NCBI GenBank assembly: GCA_947503395.1
Contig: CANNDP010000040.1
Span: forward strand, 1 to 8,693
Direction of reading: 5' to 3'
DNA from: Actinomycetota bacterium
GTDB lineage: Bacteria > Actinomycetota > Actinomycetes > Nanopelagicales > Nanopelagicaceae
DNA length: 8,693 nt
This document shows positions 1 through 5,032 of this stretch, piece after piece. A model generated the notes under the pieces. It did no database searches. It had not been told where the DNA came from and was given only the letters and a program-made list of their open reading frames with translations. The first letter of the stretch is position 1. Every line of letters begins with the position of its first letter. The position numbers were made by a program, and so were the translations under genes.

Positions 1-127
1 GATCAAAGAGCTCTTTTATTGCAGCATCTTTTGCCCCGGCGTACTTCCACCATTGGCGCTCAAAATCCAGAATCCGCACTTCAAGATCTGAAAGGTTTGA
101 GCCAAGTTGTAGTGAGGCTTCTTCCAT
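1..127 (-). CDS. DUF3263 domain protein, 5' part only (runs off left edge)
   Basis: The minus strand from an ATG at 127-125 encodes 42 codons that stay open to the window edge. The visible protein begins MEEASLQLGSNLSDLE and continues through ILDFERQWWKYAGAK to AAIKELFD. The block 'ILDFERxWWKYAGAKxxAIxELF' is what I recall as the N-terminal core of DUF3263, a short (about 70-100 residue) actinobacterial family of unknown function, thought to be helical and HTH-like. An in-frame TAG lies eight codons upstream and no other start codon falls between, so this ATG is the only possible start. No good Shine-Dalgarno sequence precedes it. The gene sits 39 bases after the decarboxylase stop on the same strand and may be cotranscribed with it. 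In mycobacteria the DUF3263 gene Rv0430 precedes the LytR_C gene virR (Rv0431), so a LytR_C gene just beyond the edge is plausible but not seen. Confidence 0.8.
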   Translation of the reverse strand, partial: MEEASLQLGSNLSDLEVRILDFERQWWKYAGAKDAAIKELFD

Positions 128-166
128 AGGGGATATTGAACTAGAGAATTGCTAAATATTTGGGAT

Positions 167-1516
167 TTAGAGGGTGGCCAGAATTACCTTGATATCAGTA
201 ATAGAAGTCCAGGGATTTACGATGGCAAATCGCAGTATCGGCTCACCTTGGTGAGATGAGGGAGTAACAAAGCCAATTTGATCTACCAATAATTTATCGC
301 TCCATCTTTGATAATCACTTGCCTGCCAACCTTTTCTTCTAAAGGCCACAATAGATAACTCTGGCTTCATAAGAAGTTCTAAATTGGGATGCTCTTTTAT
401 TAACTGCGCGCTTGCTCGCGCTAGATCCATTGTCTTATCCATCGACTCGGCATACTTATCAGTGCCATGGGTTGCAAGTGAGAACCAGAATGGTAGTCCT
501 CTAACTCTTCTTGTTAAGTGAATTGCATAATCAGATGGATTCCATTGACCCGATTCCAAAGGCTCTAGATATCCAGCATGTTGCGTATGAGCTGCTCTTG
601 CAATTTCTGGGTCTCTATAAATTAGAGCGCAGGCATCAAAGGGAGCAAAGAGCCATTTGTGAGGATCGACAATAAAAGAATCTGCCAATTCAATTCCACT
701 AAATAGCGCTTTGCTTCTTGGAGAGGCAAGGGCTGCAAGACCATATGCCCCATCGATGTGATACCAAATGCCTCGCTCATTTGCGATCTGCCCAACGCCT
801 TTTAAATCATCAATGATTCCAAGATTGGTGCTTCCTGCAGTTGCAACAACTGCAAATACTCTGTGATCTGGATTTGCTTGGTGGTATTTATCTATTTCAA
901 AGGCAGTAGTACTTGCCTGCATCTTTTCATTTTTATCTGTGGGAATTGTTAAAACTTCAACATCCATGACATCTGCTGCAGATTTAATTGATGAATGAGC
1001 CTGAGTTGAGGCAGCAATTACCCATCTCTTAACCCCTGGATATTTAGCTCTTGCCCCGTGGCGAGCAGCAACAAGTGCTGAGAGATTTCCTATCGTTCCA
1101 CCTTGAACAAATACTCCGCCAGAGCTACTTGGAAAATCAGCTAGATCGCTAAGCCATCTAAGGGCTTGATTCTCGGCAAATACTGCTCCTGCTCCCTCAA
1201 GCCATGAGCCGCCATAGAGAGCTGATGCGCCAACTACTAAATCAAAGAGCGTTGCTGATTCAGTTGGAGCAGAGGGGATAAATGCTAGATACCTTGGATG
1301 ATCTGTTGATATACAAGCCTGGGCAAGGACATGTTTAAAAATGTCTAAAGCCTTATCACCGCCAAGACCGTTTGCAGTGATTGTCTCTCCAACTTCACTA
1401 TAGAGCTCTTCATAACTCCAAGGCCCATCAAGGGGAGGATCTTTCTTAAGTCTTATTAATGAGTACTCTAAAATCTTTGCAGCTAGCGCATCGATCTCTT
1501 CATCGAACTCATGCAT
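167..1516 (-). CDS. Group II PLP-dependent amino-acid decarboxylase (AADC-like), substrate unknown
   Basis: A 449-residue cytosolic PLP enzyme of the aromatic amino-acid/glutamate decarboxylase family (PF00282), close to the family's usual 450-500 residues. Landmarks in order: HPRYLAFIPSAP at 73-84 (substrate-side entry motif); VFVQGGTIGNLSAL at 135-148 (phosphate-binding turn); AQAHSS around H174 (ring-stacking His); ATAGSTNLGIIDD at 225-237; HIDGAYG with D255 (binds the pyridine nitrogen); DPHKWL with K287 (Schiff-base Lys); and a C-terminal RRVRGLPFW segment at 336-344. Such enzymes convert an L-amino acid to its amine and CO2; sequence alone does not give the substrate. Oddities are Gln138 where Ser is common before GGT, and no Tyr at the expected catalytic-loop position (see findings). 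The ATG at 1516 overlaps the end of the upstream SDR gene by 8 bases, which implies one transcript and coupled translation; a weak GAAAGG lies about 12 bases upstream. The family is secure, the reaction is not. Confidence 0.85.
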   Translation of the reverse strand: MHEFDEEIDALAAKILEYSLIRLKKDPPLDGPWSYEELYSEVGETITANGLGGDKALDIFKHVLAQACISTDHPRYLAFIPSAPTESATLFDLVVGASALYGGSWLEGAGAVFAENQALRWLSDLADFPSSSGGVFVQGGTIGNLSALVAARHGARAKYPGVKRWVIAASTQAHSSIKSAADVMDVEVLTIPTDKNEKMQASTTAFEIDKYHQANPDHRVFAVVATAGSTNLGIIDDLKGVGQIANERGIWYHIDGAYGLAALASPRSKALFSGIELADSFIVDPHKWLFAPFDACALIYRDPEIARAAHTQHAGYLEPLESGQWNPSDYAIHLTRRVRGLPFWFSLATHGTDKYAESMDKTMDLARASAQLIKEHPNLELLMKPELSIVAFRRKGWQASDYQRWSDKLLVDQIGFVTPSSHQGEPILRFAIVNPWTSITDIKVILATL

Positions 1517-2993
1517 CCCCGAATAACGCCTTTCGCTTAGAGCTTCTTACAATATTTCTTAGCATTGTGGGAAATACAAAGCTATGAAATGGCAATACTA
1601 AATACCAGTAAAGCTGGCCACCTAAACCACGGGGAGAGAAAGTTGCCTCTTGAATAATTCTTACCCTATCCCCCTCTTTACTGATTCTAAAATCAAGCCA
1701 GGCCTTTCCTGGCAAAACCATCTCTGCATAGAGACGTAGCTCTTTTTCTTTCTCAACAATTTCAACTCTCCAGAAATCTAAGCCATCTCCAACTCTTAAG
1801 TGTTTTGGATCGCGCCGACCTCGCCTAAGGCCAACTCCACCAACCATTCGATCAACCACGCCTCTTGCCCACCAGAGGAAATCTGCGCCATACCATCCAG
1901 TCTTGCCACCAATTTGCTCAATAGATTTCCAAACGCAATCAATTGGCGCATCAGTTAAAACCTCGCGTTTATCGCGCAAAATCATCTCACCTGACCAATC
2001 AGGATCTCCTTGGGCTTTCTGCCAGGGAGCAGTTGGGGCGGTTGCATCTGACCAGCGAGTTTCAACAAGATTGGCGCTGGTTTTTGTAAGAGCTAGATTG
2101 ATTGCAGTTGAAACATCAATAAGACCTTCTTTTGGCTTAGCAACAATTGCATCGAGGCTTTTATCTGGATCTGCAACTGTTTCATTGATAAGTGAGCCAA
2201 CTAGCGGGCGAGCTAGGCCGGTGGGAACTGGAGTTACAAATCCAATCCAAAGGCTTGAAAGCTTTGGCGTTAATACTGGAACTCTTATGATCCAGCGACG
2301 ACGAAGGCCTGAGGCTTTAGCAAATTTCTGCATCATATCGGCATAAGAGAGAATCTCAGGGCCACCGATATCAAATACTCCAGAGACAGGTTTTTTTAAT
2401 TTAGCTACATTTGTTAGATACCAGAGCACATCACGAATTGCTATTGGGTGAGTTAAATTCGTTACCCACTTTGGAGTGGTCATTACTGGAAGACGATGAG
2501 TTAGATGGCGCAGCATTTCAAATGATGCAGAGCCTGATCCAATAATAATTCCAGCGCGCAGCTCCATTACTGGAACTTTTCCACTAGCTAATAACTCGCC
2601 AGTTCTAGCCCTTGAAGCCAGATGTTTACTCGCATTCTTATCATTAGCAATTCCGCCGAGATAAACAATTTGAGAGACTCCTGCAGCTTGGCAAGCTCTA
2701 GAGAAGTTATCTGCCATTGCAGCTTCAATCTCATCAAAGTGAGATCCAACTCCAATTGAGTGAAGTAGATAAAAAGCGGTGTGAACACCTTTAAGAGCGG
2801 CTAACGTATCTTCATAATTACTAGCGTTACCTTCACTAACTTCAACAGCCTTAATCCAAGGCTGGCCTGCAACTTTTTGTTTATCGCGGACAAATATCCG
2901 CACCTTCATTTTTTCACCAAGGAGTGCGCGGACTAAACGCCCACCAACATAGCCAGAGGCGCCAGTTACTAGTATTCGTCTCACCTGGGCCAT
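1509..2993 (-). CDS. Atypical SDR (NAD(P)-binding epimerase-like) fused to C-terminal DUF2867
   Basis: A 494-residue two-domain protein from the ATG at 2993. Residues 5-25 hold a Rossmann nucleotide-binding turn, RRILVTGASGYVGG (TGxxGxxG). The first about 290 residues follow the extended/atypical SDR pattern (IFVRD after beta-2, VYLGGIAN after beta-4, ELRAGIIIGSGSASFEMLRHL after beta-5). No YxxxK catalytic pair is visible, as in NmrA-like atypical SDRs, so a redox step is uncertain. Residues about 340-485 match the DUF2867 pattern (GGKTGWYGADFLWWARG, then RVGDGLDFWRVE, then RIIQEATFSPRGLGGQLYW), an SRPBCC-like domain that could hold a hydrophobic ligand. This fusion is recurrent in actinobacteria. 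A GTG at 3017 would add eight residues (VDKSTVLP), but it lies 3 bases from the divergent NDH-2 start. I prefer ATG 2993, which puts the Rossmann strand near the N-terminus and fits a leaderless transcript. The gene leads an apparent operon with the decarboxylase. Substrate unknown. Confidence 0.85.
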   Translation of the reverse strand: MAQVRRILVTGASGYVGGRLVRALLGEKMKVRIFVRDKQKVAGQPWIKAVEVSEGNASNYEDTLAALKGVHTAFYLLHSIGVGSHFDEIEAAMADNFSRACQAAGVSQIVYLGGIANDKNASKHLASRARTGELLASGKVPVMELRAGIIIGSGSASFEMLRHLTHRLPVMTTPKWVTNLTHPIAIRDVLWYLTNVAKLKKPVSGVFDIGGPEILSYADMMQKFAKASGLRRRWIIRVPVLTPKLSSLWIGFVTPVPTGLARPLVGSLINETVADPDKSLDAIVAKPKEGLIDVSTAINLALTKTSANLVETRWSDATAPTAPWQKAQGDPDWSGEMILRDKREVLTDAPIDCVWKSIEQIGGKTGWYGADFLWWARGVVDRMVGGVGLRRGRRDPKHLRVGDGLDFWRVEIVEKEKELRLYAEMVLPGKAWLDFRISKEGDRVRIIQEATFSPRGLGGQLYWYLVLPFHSFVFPTMLRNIVRSSKRKALFGDA

Positions 2994-3000
2994 AGGTAGA

Positions 3001-3030
3001 ACAGTAGACTTATCCACCTTATGCGGCCAA
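3001..3030 (-). promoter_or_regulatory. Candidate leaderless promoter for the SDR-decarboxylase operon
   Basis: On the minus strand TACTGT (3006-3001) fits the TANNNT -10 pattern, and TTGGCC (3030-3025) matches four of six bases of TTGACA with an 18-base spacer. Initiation 7-8 bases past the -10 would fall at about 2994-2993, on the A of the preferred SDR ATG, giving a leaderless mRNA as is common in actinobacteria. The -35 would lie inside the first codons of the NDH-2 gene. Prediction by eye only. Confidence 0.4.
3005..3010 (+). promoter_or_regulatory. Candidate -10 element for the NDH-2-hydrolase operon
   Basis: TAGACT fits TANNNT and shares four of six bases with TATAAT. It ends 10 bases before the NDH-2 ATG at 3021, so transcription would start within a few bases of the start codon. 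There is no Shine-Dalgarno sequence in between, which fits leaderless or near-leaderless initiation. I see no matching -35 at 16-18 bases. Its first two bases are shared with the opposing minus-strand -10. Confidence 0.35.
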
Positions 3031-4241
3031 AGGTAGTAATTCTCGGAGCAGGTTTTGGTGGGCTTACCGCTGCCCGCGCGCTAGATTCAATCGCCGATGT
3101 CACACTCGTTGACCGCCATAACTTTCAGACCTTTCTGCCCCTGCTCTATCAGGTATCAACTGCGGGACTAGCTGCAGATCATGTCGCCTATCCCATCCGA
3201 GGCGCACTTAGAAAAACTAAAGTGAAGTTTCGTATGGGCTCGCCCATCTCTGTTGATCATAAAAATAAGAGCGTGAAGTTAGATTCCAGTGAAGTTCTAG
3301 ATTTTGATTATCTAATCGTGGCACTTGGCTCTGCAACAAATGACTTTGGGATAAAAGGAGTTGCTGAACATAGCCTTGGAATGAAGAGCGTGGGTGAGGC
3401 GCTAAATATTCGCTCTGAAATTATGCGTAGATTTGAAGATCTCTGTCGCTTTGAAGATGATACAAAATTTTCAATTGCAGTAGTTGGTGGCGGGCCAACT
3501 GGAGTTGAGATGGCTGGGGCAATTGCGGAGTTAAAACGTGGGCCATTAAATTCTGATAACGCAGATGCTGCAAAAAATATGAGTGTCTATCTCGTTGAAG
3601 CAGGTCCAAGGCTGCTGCCCTCCCTCTCTGAGAAATTATCAGCTCGCACCAAGAAAGATCTGGAAAAGTTAGGTGTAACAGTCTTAACACAAGCTGCTGT
3701 GGCTGAAGTTAAACCAAGGCAGATTCTCTTTAGCGATGGGACCAGTATCCCTGCTGAAGTAACTATCTGGGCAGCTGGTGTTAAAGGTGAGCCTGCTATG
3801 AAAGTGCTAGCACTTCCTCAAGATGGAATAAGAATTGCAGTTGATAAAACCTTGCAAGTGAGCAATTACCCTTATGTTTTTGCCATCGGAGACATTGCCG
3901 GGGCAAAAGGAAAAGATGGCAAGTATTTACCAATGGTTGCACCTGTTGCTATGCAGCAAGCCAGATTTGTAGCAAAACAGATTGCAAGATTGCTTAAAAA
4001 TGAAGCGCTCAAAGACTTCTCCTACTTAGACAAAGGCTCAATGGCAACGATTGGAAGAAATAAGGCAGTAGTTGAGGTCAAAGGACTGCGTTTAACAGGA
4101 ACTATTGCTTGGCTAGCTTGGCTCTGGCTCCATCTCTTCTATCTCCTTGGCGGGCGAAACAAAATCGGAACGATGGCAGATTGGACTTGGAATTACTTAA
4201 CCTTTGATCGCGGAAATCGTCACATCATGGATATTTCGTGA
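3021..4241 (+). CDS. ndh: Type II NADH:quinone oxidoreductase (NDH-2), FAD-dependent
   Basis: A 406-residue flavoprotein that should oxidise NADH and reduce membrane quinone without pumping protons. Visible landmarks: VVILGAGFGGLTAA at 5-18 (FAD ADP-binding GxGxxG), LPLLYQVSTAGL at 39-50 (an NDH-2 hallmark), IAVVGGGPTGVEMAGA at 152-167 (NADH-binding fold), VFAIGDIAG at 286-294 (second FAD contact, D291) and APVAMQQ at 307-313 in the quinone-site position. Residues about 359-378 form a Trp-rich hydrophobic stretch followed by GGRNKIG; this C-terminal membrane-anchoring segment separates NDH-2 from soluble pyridine nucleotide-disulfide reductases. Length matches the family (about 400-450). The family quinone motif is usually AQxAxQ[E/Q]; here Pro308 replaces the first Gln, a variant that I believe occurs in other bacterial NDH-2-like proteins. 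The gene starts at ATG 3021 with no ribosome site and diverges from the SDR operon. Its TGA overlaps the next gene's GTG by four bases. A related carotenoid or sulfide oxidoreductase is less likely. Confidence 0.88.
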   Translation: MRPKVVILGAGFGGLTAARALDSIADVTLVDRHNFQTFLPLLYQVSTAGLAADHVAYPIRGALRKTKVKFRMGSPISVDHKNKSVKLDSSEVLDFDYLIVALGSATNDFGIKGVAEHSLGMKSVGEALNIRSEIMRRFEDLCRFEDDTKFSIAVVGGGPTGVEMAGAIAELKRGPLNSDNADAAKNMSVYLVEAGPRLLPSLSEKLSARTKKDLEKLGVTVLTQAAVAEVKPRQILFSDGTSIPAEVTIWAAGVKGEPAMKVLALPQDGIRIAVDKTLQVSNYPYVFAIGDIAGAKGKDGKYLPMVAPVAMQQARFVAKQIARLLKNEALKDFSYLDKGSMATIGRNKAVVEVKGLRLTGTIAWLAWLWLHLFYLLGGRNKIGTMADWTWNYLTFDRGNRHIMDIS

Positions 4242-5032
4242 GCTATATCGATCTGCGGGGCCATCAAATCTGGCATCAGGAGTGGAGTAAAAGAAAGAAA
4301 GAACCGCTACTACTTCTCCATGGGGGCTTGAGTTCAACTAAGAGTTTTGCACCAAAGATTCTTCCAAGTGTCAAAAGAACTCACCATAGTTATGGTTATG
4401 ACAGAAGCGCCCATGGAAAAACAAAAGTGCGCAAGGGCTACTACCACTTTAATTTCCAACGCGATGAAGCTATTGCCTATATCGAGGATGTAATCAAGGG
4501 GCCAACACACATTATTGGACATAGCGATGGTGGAATTATTGGATTGATGGTGGCTATTGCAAGGCCTGATTTAGTAAAGACTCTGGTAGCAATTGGCGCT
4601 AATTATCACTATGAGTGCGGACTTAATCTTCCAACATTTAATGGTCAAGTTGATGAAATTGAAAAAGATAAGTTTGCCCAGAGAACTGGCCAGCCAAGAG
4701 AACTTCTAGTTGAGATAACTGCAAAGGCTCATAAAGTTTGGGCAAGTGAGCCTAAGATGACTAAGAGAGAAATAAAGAAAATTAAGTGCCCCACCTTGAT
4801 TTTAGCTGGCGATGATGAGCCATTTTCAACTGAACATACTGCATCACTTTATGAAGCAATTTCGAGCGCTCAATTAGCAATACTTCCTGGCACATCCCAT
4901 GCAGTATTGAAAGAAAAACCTAAACTAGTTAAGCAGATTTTAAAAGACTTTTATAAAAATCCAGGGCTGCCGTTAACTCTCTCGCCGAATCGAAGGCTAA
5001 AAGAGAGCCTAGGAGCTAGTAGTAACTCTTAG
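4238..5032 (+). CDS. Alpha/beta-fold hydrolase, substrate unknown
   Basis: A 264-residue single-domain alpha/beta hydrolase, of usual length for PF00561/PF12697. LLLLHGGLS at 24-32 carries the HG oxyanion-hole motif. IIGHSDGG at 92-99 is the nucleophile elbow with Ser96. LILAGDDEPF at 187-196 is the acid-bearing strand, and PGTSHAV at 217-223 holds catalytic His221. In the acid loop the position that is usually Asp is Glu194, with Asp192 and Asp193 beside it, so the triad acid is uncertain. There is no signal peptide, so it is probably cytosolic. The start is GTG 4238, which overlaps the NDH-2 stop as GTGA, a strong sign of coupled translation in a two-gene operon; the next internal Met is residue 104, too late to be the start. 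The pairing with NDH-2 suggests work on a quinone, lipid or ester linked to respiration, but that is only inference. The last 24 bases overlap the GMC gene tail to tail. MenH-like function is possible but unproven. Confidence 0.82.
   Translation: MSYIDLRGHQIWHQEWSKRKKEPLLLLHGGLSSTKSFAPKILPSVKRTHHSYGYDRSAHGKTKVRKGYYHFNFQRDEAIAYIEDVIKGPTHIIGHSDGGIIGLMVAIARPDLVKTLVAIGANYHYECGLNLPTFNGQVDEIEKDKFAQRTGQPRELLVEITAKAHKVWASEPKMTKREIKKIKCPTLILAGDDEPFSTEHTASLYEAISSAQLAILPGTSHAVLKEKPKLVKQILKDFYKNPGLPLTLSPNRRLKESLGASSNS

Noticed and set aside
128..166. A promoter or terminator between the decarboxylase and DUF3263 genes
   Set aside because: I found no good -10/-35 pair, stem-loop with T-run, or ribosome site in these 39 bases; read-through from the decarboxylase is simpler.
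1903..2346. A 147-codon plus-strand open frame
   Set aside because: Lies entirely antisense to the well-supported SDR-DUF2867 gene, has low-complexity Ser/Arg-rich content and no recognisable domain.
2588..4522. Minus-strand open frames at 2588-2788, 3421-3690 and 4334-4522
   Set aside because: Out-of-frame within the SDR gene or antisense to the NDH-2 and hydrolase genes; Leu/Gln-rich shadow translations without domains.
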